Of a stretch of 64,000 nt of DNA, positions 8,030-17,798 are shown in pieces (within the stretch, counting starts at the first letter, position 1; the number at the start of each line of letters is the position of its first letter). Below the pieces are notes generated by a model. That model worked only from the letters and a program-made list of their open reading frames with translations, did no database searches and was not told where the DNA came from. The DNA is from Chromatiales bacterium 21-64-14. GTDB lineage: Bacteria > Pseudomonadota > Gammaproteobacteria > 21-64-14. Where the stretch lies: contig NCBI01000004.1 of the NCBI GenBank assembly GCA_002255365.1, positions 62,001 to 126,000 on the forward strand, given 5' to 3'. Both the position numbers and the translations under genes were made by a program.

Positions 8030-9724
8030 GTGGAGTTGACCGGTGCCGAGATCTTCGTCCGTTGCTTGGAGGAAGAGGGTGTCGAGTATGTGTTCGGGTA
8101 CCCCGGCGGCGCGGTGCTCCACATCTACGACGCGTTGTTCCGACAGGAAGCGGTGAAACATATCCTGGTGCGCCACGAGCAGGGCGCGGCCCATGCCGCC
8201 GACGGCTACGCGCGCGCCACCGGCAGACCGGGCGTCGTGCTGGTCACTTCCGGCCCCGGCGTGACCAACGCGGTGACTGGGATCGCCACCGCGTATATGG
8301 ACTCCATTCCCCTGGTGGTGTTCTCCGGGCAGGTCCCCACGAGCCTGATCGGCAATGACGCGTTCCAGGAAGTCGACTCGGTGGGCATTACCCGCCCGTG
8401 CGTGAAGCACAATTTCCTGGTCAAGGATGTGGCGGATCTGGCGGTCACGATCAAGAAGGCGTTCTACATCGCTACCACCGGCCGTCCCGGACCCGTGGTG
8501 GTCGACATCCCCAAGGATGTCACTGCCCACAAGACGGAGTTTGCCTACCCGAAGAAGATCGCCATGCGGTCCTACAATCCGGTGGTCAAGGGCCATCCCG
8601 GGCAGATCCGCAAGGCGGTGGACCTGATGTTGTCCGCCCAGCGCCCGATGCTGTACACCGGCGGGGGGGTCATCCTCGGCGAGGCATCCAAGCCCCTCAC
8701 AGACTTTACCCGTCTGCTCGGCTTCCCGATCACCAACACCCTCATGGGATTGGGGGCCTATCCGGCCACCGACCGTCAGTTCGTGGGCATGCTCGGCATG
8801 CACGGGACCTATGAGGCGAACATGGCGATGCACAGTTGCGACGTGCTCATTGCCATCGGCGCCCGCTTTGACGACCGGGTCACCGGCAATATCGACAAGT
8901 TCTGTCCCCACGCCAAGATCATCCACGTGGATATCGATCCGGCCTCGATCTCCAAGAACGTCAAGGTGGATGTTCCGATCGTCGGTTCGGTGGATCACGT
9001 GCTGAAGGACATGATCAAGATGGTCAAGGAGGGCGGCCGCAAGCCGGATGCGGAGGCCCTCAAAGAGTGGTGGGCGCAGATCGACGAATGGCGGGAGATG
9101 GATTGCCTCAAATACGACCGCCAGAGCAAGGTGATCAAACCCCAGCACGTGCTGGAGTGCCTGTACAAACTCACCAAGGGCGATGCCTTCGTCACCTCCG
9201 ACGTCGGTCAGCACCAGATGTGGGCCGCCCAGTTCTACAAGTTCGACAAGCCGCGGCGCTGGATCAACTCCGGCGGCCTCGGTACCATGGGTTTTGGCCT
9301 GCCCGCGGCGATGGGCGTGCAACTGGCGTATCCCGACGCGACCGTCGCCTGCGTCACCGGGGAGGCCAGTATCCAGATGTGTATTCAGGAGCTGTCCACC
9401 TGCCGGCAGTATGGTTTACCCATCAAGGTCGTGAATCTCAACAACCGCTACATGGGCATGGTGAGGCAGTGGCAGGAGTTTTTCTATCAGGGGCGCTACG
9501 CGATGTCGTATATGGATGCGCTGCCGGATTTCGTGATGCTGGCCGAGAGCTACGGGCACATGGGTATGTGCATCGATCGGCCCGAAGACGTCGAAGGCGC
9601 TTTGCAGGAGGCATTGAAGGTGAAGGACAAAGCGGTGTTTCTCGACTTCATCACCGATCAGACGGAGAACGTCTACCCGATGATCCCCGCGGGTGCGGGA
9701 CAGAACGAGATGATCCTGGTATAG
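8030..9724 (+). CDS. ilvB: Acetolactate synthase, large (catalytic) subunit
   Basis: 564-residue thiamine-diphosphate enzyme making acetolactate or acetohydroxybutyrate, the first common step of valine, leucine and isoleucine synthesis. The N-terminal Pyr domain shows FGYPGGAVLHIYDAL and the catalytic Glu in RHEQGAAHAADGYARA near residue 47. The PP domain has GGLGTMGFGLPAAMGVQLAY and a cofactor motif reading TGEASIQM rather than GDG. The usual Asp is Glu, a variation I believe occurs elsewhere in the family. Start is GTG 8030 with GAGGAG eight bases upstream. The gene heads ilvB-ilvH-ilvC and partners with IlvH three bases downstream. Confidence 0.95.
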   Translation: MELTGAEIFVRCLEEEGVEYVFGYPGGAVLHIYDALFRQEAVKHILVRHEQGAAHAADGYARATGRPGVVLVTSGPGVTNAVTGIATAYMDSIPLVVFSGQVPTSLIGNDAFQEVDSVGITRPCVKHNFLVKDVADLAVTIKKAFYIATTGRPGPVVVDIPKDVTAHKTEFAYPKKIAMRSYNPVVKGHPGQIRKAVDLMLSAQRPMLYTGGGVILGEASKPLTDFTRLLGFPITNTLMGLGAYPATDRQFVGMLGMHGTYEANMAMHSCDVLIAIGARFDDRVTGNIDKFCPHAKIIHVDIDPASISKNVKVDVPIVGSVDHVLKDMIKMVKEGGRKPDAEALKEWWAQIDEWREMDCLKYDRQSKVIKPQHVLECLYKLTKGDAFVTSDVGQHQMWAAQFYKFDKPRRWINSGGLGTMGFGLPAAMGVQLAYPDATVACVTGEASIQMCIQELSTCRQYGLPIKVVNLNNRYMGMVRQWQEFFYQGRYAMSYMDALPDFVMLAESYGHMGMCIDRPEDVEGALQEALKVKDKAVFLDFITDQTENVYPMIPAGAGQNEMILV

Positions 9725-9727
9725 ACC

Positions 9728-10222
9728 ATGCGCCACATCATTTCCATCATGCTGGAGAACGAAGCGGGGGCGCTGTCCCGGGTGGCTGGGCTGTTCTCGG
9801 CGCGTGGCTACAACATCGAGTCGCTCACCGTGGCCCCCACCGAGGACCCGTCGCTGTCGCGGATGACGCTGGTCACCAGTGGAAGCGACGACATCATTGA
9901 GCAGATCATCAAGCAGCTCAATAAGCTGGTAGATACGGTCCGGTTGATCGATTTGACCGATGGCCCCCATATCGAGCGTGAGATGCTGCTGGTAAAGGTC
10001 AGCGCGGAGACCAGCGAGATACGCGCGGAGATCAAGCGGGTGGTGGACATCTTCCGCGGCCGGATCATCGATGTCACCGATCTCACGTATACCGTCGAGT
10101 TGACCGGGGTGGGGGCCAAGCTCGACGCATTTCTGGGAACCGTACAGCGTTCCCTTATTCTGGAGGTGGTGCGTTCCGGCGTCTCGGGTGTTTCCCGCGG
10201 CGCCAAGGCGCTGCAGGTGTGA
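9728..10222 (+). CDS. ilvH: Acetolactate synthase, small regulatory subunit
   Basis: 164-residue ACT-domain subunit that activates the large subunit and confers valine feedback inhibition. The N-terminal ACT domain covers about 1-78 (MRHIISIMLENEAGALSRVAGLFSARGYNI in outline), with the valine-site-type segment LENEAGALSRVAGLFS, followed by the conserved REMLLVKV and a C-terminal domain involved in activation. Length matches E. coli IlvH (163). It begins three bases after the ilvB stop, so the two subunits are surely co-translated. ilvC follows after about 120 bases. Confidence 0.95.
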   Translation: MRHIISIMLENEAGALSRVAGLFSARGYNIESLTVAPTEDPSLSRMTLVTSGSDDIIEQIIKQLNKLVDTVRLIDLTDGPHIEREMLLVKVSAETSEIRAEIKRVVDIFRGRIIDVTDLTYTVELTGVGAKLDAFLGTVQRSLILEVVRSGVSGVSRGAKALQV

Positions 10223-10236
10223 GCCGCCGCTGGTGA

Positions 10237-11358
<1,122 letters not shown>

Positions 11359-11443
11359 GTGCGCCGCGCCGGCGTCGCGCGAGTCCGGTCAATGTGGATG
11401 CCGGGGCGCACCGCCATTCCGCCCCGGTGTCCGGGGGGATCCG

Positions 11444-11709
11444 ATGGCGCACGCGGGATTGCCCTATATCTTTGGTGCCGCCGGCTTGGCGCAGCATTTC
11501 TTCGCGTTGGGGTGGGCGGCCCGAGCTGGGGGCGACCACGCTGTTATGTCCAGTACGGCGAGCAGATTGGGCACGGCCAACGTTGCGGCCACATCTCTTT
11601 CGGTTCCCGGGTGGACCTGTTTATCGCTGTCAGTGCTCGGGTTGCCGTCCAGGCCGGGGCCCAAGTGACATCGGGCACCAGCATCCTCGCGACCCTCGTC
11701 CACAAGTGA
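11444..11709 (+). pseudogene. psd: Phosphatidylserine decarboxylase remnant (psd)
   Basis: Two pieces of a short-type phosphatidylserine decarboxylase are visible in different frames. The first (frame of ATG 11444, to about 11530) reads MAHAGLPYIFGAAGLAQHFF, resembling the membrane-associated N-terminus. The second (about 11536-11709, other frame) reads CYVQYGEQIGHGQRCGHI then FGSRVDLFIAVSARVAVQAG and ends in VHK-stop. It carries the Gly-Ser pair (11602-11607) where small family members self-cleave to form the pyruvoyl cofactor. A normal gene is about 640 bases; the middle, roughly 100 codons, is missing. Position between ilvC and pssA is where an intact psd normally sits in related genomes, which supports the call. 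Non-functional unless the frames are wrongly sequenced. Confidence 0.7.
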
Positions 11710-11812
11710 CTGCGCGCCCGTCCCCCGCTCGGTGGTCGCGGCGCGCCGGCTGGTCCGGGGGCGTGCCACTGGTACCATGGACCCATACCGGGCAATCGCC
11801 CAGGGGAACGTG

Positions 11813-12625
11813 ATGGAGCCCGAACCCACCGAGGTCAAGCGACGCAGGGGCATATACCTGCTGCCCAACCTGTTTACCACGGCCGGCCTGTTCGCCGGGT
11901 TCTATGCCATCGTCGCGGCTATCGGCGGGCGCTATGCGGCCGCCGCGGTGGCCGTGTATGTGGCGATGATCCTGGATAGCCTGGATGGCCGGGTGGCGCG
12001 GCTTACCAATACGCAGACTGCGTTCGGTGTCGAATACGACAGTCTGTCGGACATGGTCTCCTTCGGACTCGCGCCGGCGCTGGTGATGTACGAGTGGTCG
12101 CTGTCCAGTCTCGCCACTCATGGCTGGTTGTGGGCCAAGCTCGGGTGGCTGGCGGCGTTTATCTACACCGCCGGCGCTGCGCTGCGTCTGGCGCGGTTCA
12201 ACACCCAGGTTGGGACCCTGGACAAGCGTTATTTCCAGGGCCTGCCGAGTCCTGCGGCCGCGGCGGTGGTAGTGGGGCTCGTATGGGTCGGCGACGAGAT
12301 CGGATTGCGGGGATCGGATCTGATTCTCCCCGCCTTTATCCTCACGGTGGGGACCGGCATGCTGATGGTCAGCAACATCCGCTACTACAGCTTCAAGGAA
12401 GTGGACTTTGTCCGCCGTGTCCCTTTCGTCGCGATCCTGCTGGTGGTGATGGCCTTCGTGCTCGCGTCCATCGATCCACCGAAGGTCCTGTTCTTCTCGG
12501 TCCTCGTATACGCAGCTTCCGGTCCCCTGCATACGCTCTACCAACTACGCCGCCATCGGGCCCAGCGCCGGGCGGGCGGCGGAACCGGAGGGGGATCCGG
12601 GCGCGAGTCCGGCCCACGGGACTGA
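11813..12625 (+). CDS. pssA: CDP-diacylglycerol-serine O-phosphatidyltransferase
   Basis: 270-residue integral membrane CDP-alcohol phosphatidyltransferase (PssA of the Bacillus type rather than the E. coli phospholipase-D-like form), making phosphatidylserine from CDP-diacylglycerol and serine. The catalytic motif D-G-x2-A-R-x8-G-x3-D-x3-D is present as DGRVARLTNTQTAFGVEYD...D near residues 58-79, flanked by about seven transmembrane helices. Start ATG 11813 is chosen for the AGGGGA ribosome binding site. It follows the psd remnant and precedes the leuA leader. The next enzyme in the pathway, Psd, is broken here, so an intact psd elsewhere would be needed to make phosphatidylethanolamine. 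Confidence 0.93.
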   Translation: MEPEPTEVKRRRGIYLLPNLFTTAGLFAGFYAIVAAIGGRYAAAAVAVYVAMILDSLDGRVARLTNTQTAFGVEYDSLSDMVSFGLAPALVMYEWSLSSLATHGWLWAKLGWLAAFIYTAGAALRLARFNTQVGTLDKRYFQGLPSPAAAAVVVGLVWVGDEIGLRGSDLILPAFILTVGTGMLMVSNIRYYSFKEVDFVRRVPFVAILLVVMAFVLASIDPPKVLFFSVLVYAASGPLHTLYQLRRHRAQRRAGGGTGGGSGRESGPRD

Positions 12626-12655
12626 GCCGCCGCGCGCGATCCCGCGTGCGTGGAC

Positions 12656-12684
12656 TTGGCAAGGGCCGCGAAAGCGGTTATATT
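12656..12684 (+). promoter_or_regulatory. Probable leuA leader promoter
   Basis: TTGGCA (12656-12661) and TATATT (12679-12684) have a 17-base spacer, a near-consensus sigma-70 promoter. Transcription should begin about 12691, some 285 bases before leuA, leaving room for the leader peptide and hairpins described separately. Confidence 0.6.
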
Positions 12685-12721
12685 CGGGGCGTATCCACTT
12701 TGGTTTTGTCAGACACGGCCC

Positions 12722-12841
12722 ATGTACCGATACCGGTTTCCACAACGCTCTGCCCAGGTCCACGCCGCCCGGCGCGGTCCGGCTTTGTCGTGCGTGTCCG
12801 CGGGGCGGGTGCTCCTGCTGTCCCTGCGACTGCTGCCGTAA
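12722..12841 (+). CDS. Leucine-rich leader peptide of leuA
   Basis: A 39-codon open frame 31 bases after the predicted start site of transcription. Its end reads RVLLLSLRLLP-stop: six leucines in the last ten residues, with codons CTC, CTG, CTG, CTG, CTG, CTG. This is the classic layout of an attenuation leader, where ribosome stalling at Leu codons under leucine shortage switches RNA folding. The stop codon TAA lies in the loop of a perfect hairpin. The ribosome binding site is weak, and a later in-frame start is possible. Confidence 0.6.
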   Translation: MYRYRFPQRSAQVHAARRGPALSCVSAGRVLLLSLRLLP

Positions 12842-12913
12842 GGCAGCATACTCCCCATTCCCGGCGAAGGATTCGCCACTCCATCGAATCAGGACTGTTC
12901 CGGCCGCGGCCGG
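12831..12913 (+). promoter_or_regulatory. Candidate leu attenuator hairpins
   Basis: Three dyads follow the Leu codons. The first is TGCTGCC-GTAA-GGCAGCA (12831-12848), a seven-pair stem with a GNRA-type loop containing the leader stop codon. The second is GGCGAA-GGA-TTCGCC (12863-12877). The third is the palindrome CCGGCCGCGGCCGG (12900-12913), followed eight bases on by a T-rich GTTTCTGTT. I cannot tell which pair is terminator and which is antiterminator; none has a classic long T-run. Confidence 0.4.
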
Positions 12914-12976
12914 AGACCGGGTTTCTGTTCCCGGAGGTCGCGGGTAGACTCATGGGCACGCATTGGGAGTTCCACG

Positions 12977-14527
12977 ATGGGCAACCGAGACAAACTCATC
13001 ATATTTGATACCACGCTTCGGGACGGGGAGCAGAGTCCCGGGGCCTCCATGACGCGCGAGGAGAAGGTCCGCATCGCCAAGGCGCTGGAGCGCATGCGGG
13101 TGGACGTCATCGAGGCCGGTTTTCCGGTCGCCAGCCAGGGTGATTTCGAGTCCGTGGAGGCGGTGGCCCGCGCGGTGAAGGACAGCACCGTGTGCGGGCT
13201 CGCGCGCGCGGTGGACCGGGACATCGACCGCGCGGGGGAGGCGCTCAAGGACGCGGCGCGCGCGCGCATCCATACCTTCATCGCCACCTCCCCGATCCAC
13301 ATGAAGATGAAGTTGCGGATGGAGCCGGATCAGGTCCTGGAGCAGGCGGTCGCCGCGGTCAAGCGTGCGCGGCGTTATACCGACGACGTGGAGTTTTCGC
13401 CGGAGGACGCCGGGCGTTCGGACATCGATTTCCTGTGCCGGATCCTGGAGGCGGTGATCGGCGCCGGTGCGGGCACCGTGAATATACCCGATACCGTGGG
13501 TTACAACGTGCCTGAGCAGTTCGGGGCGTTGATCCGCACCCTCATCGAGCGGGTCCCGAACGCCGGCCAGGCGGTGTTTTCCGTGCATTGCCACAATGAT
13601 CTCGGCCTTGCGGTGGCCAATTCCCTGTCCGCGGTGCTCAATGGCGCCCGGCAGGTGGAATGCACCATCAACGGTTTGGGCGAGCGCGCCGGAAACGCCG
13701 CGCTGGAAGAGATCGTGATGTCGGTGCGCACGCGCCAGGACATCTTCCCCTGCGACGTGGATCTGGAGACCACCCAGATCGTGCCGACCTCACGGCTGGT
13801 GTCAGGGATCACCGGGTTCCCGATCCAGCCCAACAAGGCGATCGTCGGGGCCAACGCCTTTGCGCACGAGTCCGGCATCCACCAGGACGGGGTGCTCAAG
13901 AGCCGCGAGACCTACGAGATCATGCGCGCCCAGGACGTGGGCTGGAGCATGAACCGGATCGTGCTGGGCAAGCATTCGGGGCGCAATGCCTTCCGCACCC
14001 GCCTGAAGGAACTGGGCATCGACTTCGCGTCGGAAGAGACGCTCAATCAGGCGTTCGTCAGGTTCAAGGAGCTTGCCGACAAGAAGCACGAGATCTACGA
14101 CGACGATCTGCAGGCCCTGGTGACCGAGGCGAGCCTGGAGGCCGAGAACGAGCACGTCCGACTCGCCTATCTGCGGGTCTGCAGTGAGACCGGCGAGACG
14201 CCCAATGCCCAGGTGACGCTGTTGGTGGACGGCGCGGAGCGGCAGGGGCAGGCCAGTGGTGGTGGCCCGGTGGACGCGGCCTTCAAGGCGATTGAGGAGA
14301 TCGTCCACAGCGGTACCGAGTTGCTGCTGTACTCGGTCAACAACATCACCACCGGGACCGATTCCCAGGGGGAGGTCACGGTGCGCCTCGGCATGGGGGG
14401 ACGGGTGGTCAATGGGCAGGGGGCGGACACGGATATCGTGATCGCATCCGCGAAGGCGTACCTGAACGCCCTGAACAAGGTGATCCGACCCCAGGCCCGG
14501 ACCCATCCGCAGGTGGCCGATGTGTGA
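12977..14527 (+). CDS. leuA: 2-isopropylmalate synthase
   Basis: 516-residue enzyme condensing acetyl-CoA with 2-ketoisovalerate, the committed step to leucine. The TIM barrel opens with the signature [16 protein letters not shown] at about 10-25, including the catalytic Arg and metal-binding Asp. [16 protein letters not shown] carries the metal His pair and [11 protein letters not shown] lies near 300. The C-terminal LeuA dimer domain (about 390-510) contains the leucine feedback site. Length is close to E. coli LeuA (523). Start ATG 12977 has GGGAG upstream. It has its own promoter and Leu leader, separate from ilvBHC. Confidence 0.97.
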   Translation: MGNRDKLIIFDTTLRDGEQSPGASMTREEKVRIAKALERMRVDVIEAGFPVASQGDFESVEAVARAVKDSTVCGLARAVDRDIDRAGEALKDAARARIHTFIATSPIHMKMKLRMEPDQVLEQAVAAVKRARRYTDDVEFSPEDAGRSDIDFLCRILEAVIGAGAGTVNIPDTVGYNVPEQFGALIRTLIERVPNAGQAVFSVHCHNDLGLAVANSLSAVLNGARQVECTINGLGERAGNAALEEIVMSVRTRQDIFPCDVDLETTQIVPTSRLVSGITGFPIQPNKAIVGANAFAHESGIHQDGVLKSRETYEIMRAQDVGWSMNRIVLGKHSGRNAFRTRLKELGIDFASEETLNQAFVRFKELADKKHEIYDDDLQALVTEASLEAENEHVRLAYLRVCSETGETPNAQVTLLVDGAERQGQASGGGPVDAAFKAIEEIVHSGTELLLYSVNNITTGTDSQGEVTVRLGMGGRVVNGQGADTDIVIASAKAYLNALNKVIRPQARTHPQVADV

Positions 14528-14605
14528 GGGCGTGCCACGGCGGGTGGTTTGGGCCGCGGGCGTATCCGTACCCCCGCGGCCGACCCGCTCCGGGGGTCCG
14601 TCCGC

Positions 14606-15349
14606 ATGACCCCGGAGCGGCGCGCCCGGTATCTGGATGCCCTCGGAATTCCGTGCTGGGTGCCACGGCAGGGGAACGCCGGAGAAACAGGATCCGGCGT
14701 GGCGCCGCCATCGCCTTCGGAGGGCCCGGCGTCGCGGCAGGGGACCTTCCCGGCCGGTATCGAGACCGGTCCAGGGGGGTTGGGCTGGGACGCCCTGGAG
14801 GCCCGGGTGGCGGCGTGTACCCTCTGCGGTCTGCACCAGACCCGTAGCCGTACGGTTTTCGGTGTAGGGGACCGGGAGGCCACCTGGATGGTGGTGGGTG
14901 AGGCGCCCGGGGCGGAGGAGGATCGCCAGGGGGAGCCCTTCGTCGGGCGCGCCGGGAAGCTGCTGAACGCGATGCTGGCCGCCATAGGCCTGGAGCGCCG
15001 CCAAGTTTATATCGCCAACATCCTGAAGTGCCGCCCCCCCGAGAATCGGGATCCACGCCCGGAGGAGGCCGCCTGTTGCGAACCCTATCTGCGGCGCCAG
15101 GTGGAACTGGTTCGTCCCAGGGTCATCCTGGCGCTGGGGCGCATCGCCGCTCATCATCTGCTTGGGACTACCACCAGCCTGGCGCGGTTGCGCGGCCAGA
15201 CCCACCGCTACGGGGTCACCGACATCCCGGTGGTGGTGACCTACCATCCCGCATACCTGTTACGTTCCCCCGGGGAGAAGCGCAAGGCGTGGGTGGACCT
15301 GTTGTACGCCCGGAACGTGTGCGCGCGCGGGGACCCGGTGCGGGTCTGA
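14606..15349 (+). CDS. Family 4 uracil-DNA glycosylase with [4Fe-4S] cluster
   Basis: 247-residue DNA repair enzyme removing uracil from DNA. After a low-complexity N-terminal extension (about 60 residues) come the four cluster cysteines (C71, C74, C142 and C157 or C158). The uracil-binding motif GEAPGAEEDRQGEPFVGRAG is at about 98-117, LKCRPPENRDP at 140-150, and the catalytic loop HPAYLLR is near 217. This matches the type 4 family also seen as a domain fused to phage polymerases. Start ATG 14606 is chosen because GGGGGT lies eight bases upstream. It follows leuA after 78 bases and precedes rimI. Confidence 0.92.
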   Translation: MTPERRARYLDALGIPCWVPRQGNAGETGSGVAPPSPSEGPASRQGTFPAGIETGPGGLGWDALEARVAACTLCGLHQTRSRTVFGVGDREATWMVVGEAPGAEEDRQGEPFVGRAGKLLNAMLAAIGLERRQVYIANILKCRPPENRDPRPEEAACCEPYLRRQVELVRPRVILALGRIAAHHLLGTTTSLARLRGQTHRYGVTDIPVVVTYHPAYLLRSPGEKRKAWVDLLYARNVCARGDPVRV

Positions 15350-15374
15350 GGCACGGCGTGGCCGCGTTCCTGGA

Positions 15375-15383
15375 TGGTATAAT
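15375..15383 (+). promoter_or_regulatory. Extended -10 promoter upstream of rimI
   Basis: TGG-TATAAT (15375-15383) is an exact consensus -10 with the TGn extension; no good -35 is seen. The start would be near 15390, leaving a leader of about 90 bases before the rimI ATG. Part of that leader (CCCGGCGCTAGGCGCCA) can fold on itself. Confidence 0.5.
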
Positions 15384-15479
15384 GTTTGCGCGTCTCGAGC
15401 GGTGGTCCCAACGCCCCCGGCGCTAGGCGCCATCCCGTTTGGCGTCCTCCGCATCGGTGGCTGATATTGGAACTGGGTC

Positions 15480-15947
15480 ATGAGCGCCATACTCAACGAC
15501 AACCTCGCCCGATTCCGCCCCATGCGCGAGAACGATCTTGCGGCGGTGATGGATATCGAGTCGGGCGCCTACGACTTCCCCTGGAGCGAGGGGATCTTTC
15601 GCGATTGCCTGCGGGTGGGGTACTGCTGTTGGCTCTATGAGGAGGCAGGGGAAGTGCTGGCCTACGGTGTCATGTCCGTGGGCTACGGCGAGGCCCATGT
15701 GCTCAACCTCTGCGTCCGTCCGGAATCCCGCCAACGTGGCATCGGTCGGCGCATGCTGTCCCACCTTCTGGATCTGGCCCGGCGTCACCACGCCGACACC
15801 GCCCTGCTGGAGGTGCGTCCCACCAACCACGCGGCGCTGGTCCTGTACACGGGACTGGGGTTCAACCAAGTGGGGTTGCGGCGCGCCTACTATCCGGCCG
15901 CCCGGGGCCGCGAAGACGCGCTGATACTCGCATACCGGTTGCGCTAG
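15480..15947 (+). CDS. rimI: Ribosomal protein bS18 N-acetyltransferase
   Basis: 155-residue GNAT-family enzyme acetylating the N-terminal alanine of ribosomal protein S18. It shows the RimI-type start (FRPMRENDLAAVMDIESGAY...FPWSEGIF), the acetyl-CoA loop RPESRQRGIGRRML (Q/R-x-x-G-x-G/A) near 80-93, LLEVRPTNHAALVLYTGLGF, and the terminal R-x-YYP...EDALIL block. Both are diagnostic of RimI. In many gammaproteobacteria rimI lies near tsaB or holD; here it follows a UDG gene, also a common arrangement. The ATG at 15480 is the natural start. Confidence 0.93.
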   Translation: MSAILNDNLARFRPMRENDLAAVMDIESGAYDFPWSEGIFRDCLRVGYCCWLYEEAGEVLAYGVMSVGYGEAHVLNLCVRPESRQRGIGRRMLSHLLDLARRHHADTALLEVRPTNHAALVLYTGLGFNQVGLRRAYYPAARGREDALILAYRLR

Positions 15948-16755
15948 GCCCTAAAACCACCATTGATACGAGTTTGCCCCTCCATTCTGTAATTGCCATT
16001 CCTACGTGTGCCGCCCTGGCCGGGCTTGCCACGTCGGAAAACTTTACAAATAGCATTCCTCGCAACCTATTGTAAAACATGCAAAGAAATTGGCGTCGCG
16101 ACAGAATACGGAAACGTAGTTTCCCGCGCCGTCAAAATGTCTTACAGCAGATTCCGCTCGTAGGCTACCCGCTAAATTGTTGTATGTGTGAATAACTTTT
16201 CCTGATGTGGCGCATCTTGGACGGACCAAGCCGTCGGGAAATTTTACACGTTACCGGGCGAAATCGGTTTCTTGCGCGACATATTGGATTTAGATGCCTG
16301 AATATGCGAATAAAAATTTTAGTTGGTACGGATGTTGTAAGGGGTAATGTCGAGCGGAACAGGAGGAGCATAGCAAGTCAGGCGCGCGGCGCCCCAGGGG
16401 TTCGGGGAAACGTGTAGACCTGCCAATAAAAATGATTGGAGTTCCGCATTTCACCATAACGCACAATGGAGCGGTCACACGCCGGCAGATCGACTAAGAA
16501 CTTAAAAGCCGCTGGCGGACAACGATAACAATGGCCGATAATAAGAAAATTCAGAAGAACAGGTAGAACCTGTCGCGGACCCACTTGAAGGCGCTAGGCG
16601 GGCGGTGAGTCACAAGGACGTGCACTGGTTTTACCGCGGGGCTTCCACAGGGTTTTCGCGTGACCCACCGCTCCCCGGAGTGGTCGCATGCCTGGACCTG
16701 CCGTCACTACGTTCGCGCGCAAGCTGCTTCGCATTGTCCCCTAGGGCATCGGGAT
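15948..16755. other. AT-rich, apparently non-coding gap
   Basis: About 800 bases with clearly lower GC than the flanks (16,000-16,570 in particular) and no coding region I can support. Short frames on both strands have no ribosome binding site, family motif or codon bias. I saw no tRNA or known small RNA. It contains the palindrome ACAGGT-AGA-ACCTGT (16559-16573) and a long inverted repeat listed separately. It may be the scar of a lost or foreign element. Confidence 0.5.
16602..16671. repeat. Imperfect 12-bp inverted repeat pair
   Basis: GCGGTGAGTCAC (16602-16613) and GTGACCCACCGC (16660-16671) match as inverted repeats at 11 of 12 positions, with 46 bases between. They lie at the edge of the AT-rich gap downstream of the diguanylate cyclase. 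They could form a large stem-loop or be the ends of a short decayed element. Confidence 0.35.
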
Positions 16756-17571
16756 TCAGTCACACACCCGGTTGCGCCCCTCCGCCTTGGCGCGATAGAG
16801 GGCCATATCTACGCGTTGCAGCAGGTGTTCCGGGGTGGCGGCGCGGGCCCCGAACGCGGCGACGCCGATGCTGACGGTACAGCGCGCCGGCGCCCGGTCG
16901 GGGCTCTCCTCCGCCGGCAACAGGTCTGCTTGCTCGATTTCCCAGCGCAGTTTCTCCGCCAGCTGCAGGGCCTTGGCGGCGCCGGTCTGAGGCAGGATCA
17001 ACAGCAATTCCTCCCCGCCGAATCGACCCAGCACATCCGAGCGCCGCACTGAGCGTTTCAGGAGTTCGCCCAGCCCGCGCAGCACGCGGTCGCCGGCATC
17101 GTGACCCAGGGTATCGTTGACCCGCTTGAAGTGGTCGATATCCAGTAACAACACGGACAGTGCGGTCCCATACCGGTTGGCGCGGGTCACCTCCTCTTCG
17201 AGTTTCCGGTCCAGATAGCGCCGATTGTAGATGTCCATCAGGGGGTCGGTGATTGCCTCCCGTTGGAGGGTGGCGAGTTGCTGCAACGACTGGATGGTCT
17301 GATGGCTGATCCGGCTGATCACCAGGACGAAGAACGCGCCGGCCACGAAGATGACGGTGGTAAGAAACTCGTTGGCGCGGTAGACGCCGAACGTATACGC
17401 GTAGGCATAGAGGATGTAGCCTACGATGAAGAGCACGACCGTTCCCTCGAGCATGCCCCATTTCCCGTGGTCGCTGGGCACCCGGGTTCGGATTTGATGG
17501 ATGGTGCGCAGCGCGAGGCCGAGGATGAAGGCGCCCAACAGGACGAAGGCGGGGATCAGGGTCTTATGCAT
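16756..17571 (-). CDS. Membrane-anchored diguanylate cyclase (GGDEF)
   Basis: 271-residue enzyme making cyclic di-GMP. Three hydrophobic segments (about 4-21, 41-60 and 70-88) form a short membrane sensor without a recognised ligand domain. A linker helix leads to a GGDEF domain (about 105-271). The active-site motif is GGEEL (185-189), expected to be active, and the product-inhibition I-site RxxD is present as RRSD at 176-179, five residues upstream, so feedback control is likely. It points away from the divergently placed MFS gene and ends at the AT-rich gap. Confidence 0.92.
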   Translation of the reverse strand: MHKTLIPAFVLLGAFILGLALRTIHQIRTRVPSDHGKWGMLEGTVVLFIVGYILYAYAYTFGVYRANEFLTTVIFVAGAFFVLVISRISHQTIQSLQQLATLQREAITDPLMDIYNRRYLDRKLEEEVTRANRYGTALSVLLLDIDHFKRVNDTLGHDAGDRVLRGLGELLKRSVRRSDVLGRFGGEELLLILPQTGAAKALQLAEKLRWEIEQADLLPAEESPDRAPARCTVSIGVAAFGARAATPEHLLQRVDMALYRAKAEGRNRVCD

Positions 17572-17798
17572 GGCTGCGGGGCCGGTGGCAACGGAGCACG
17601 GACATGGCGGGCGCGAATCCGGGGTCGGCAGGATTCCGGGACAGTGTACCCGAGGTCCGTCTCCAGATCATACGCTAAAAGGGGTCGGACACGAGCGGCG
17701 ATCTCGCCTGATCGTCGGTGCGCCGCTCGCAGTAGGCGCATGATATCGGCAGCACGCCACCGGGCTCGGTGTGTCGATCGGAGGCCCACGGGCCCGAC

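Noticed and set aside
11359..11465. Possible small gene directly after ilvC
   Set aside because: The frame has no protein-like composition before the psd C-terminal remnant begins; it is better explained as sequence left after decay of psd.
16378..16584. Small minus-strand open frame (68 codons) in the AT-rich gap
   Set aside because: No ribosome binding site or recognisable family, and overlapping frames on both strands look equally random.
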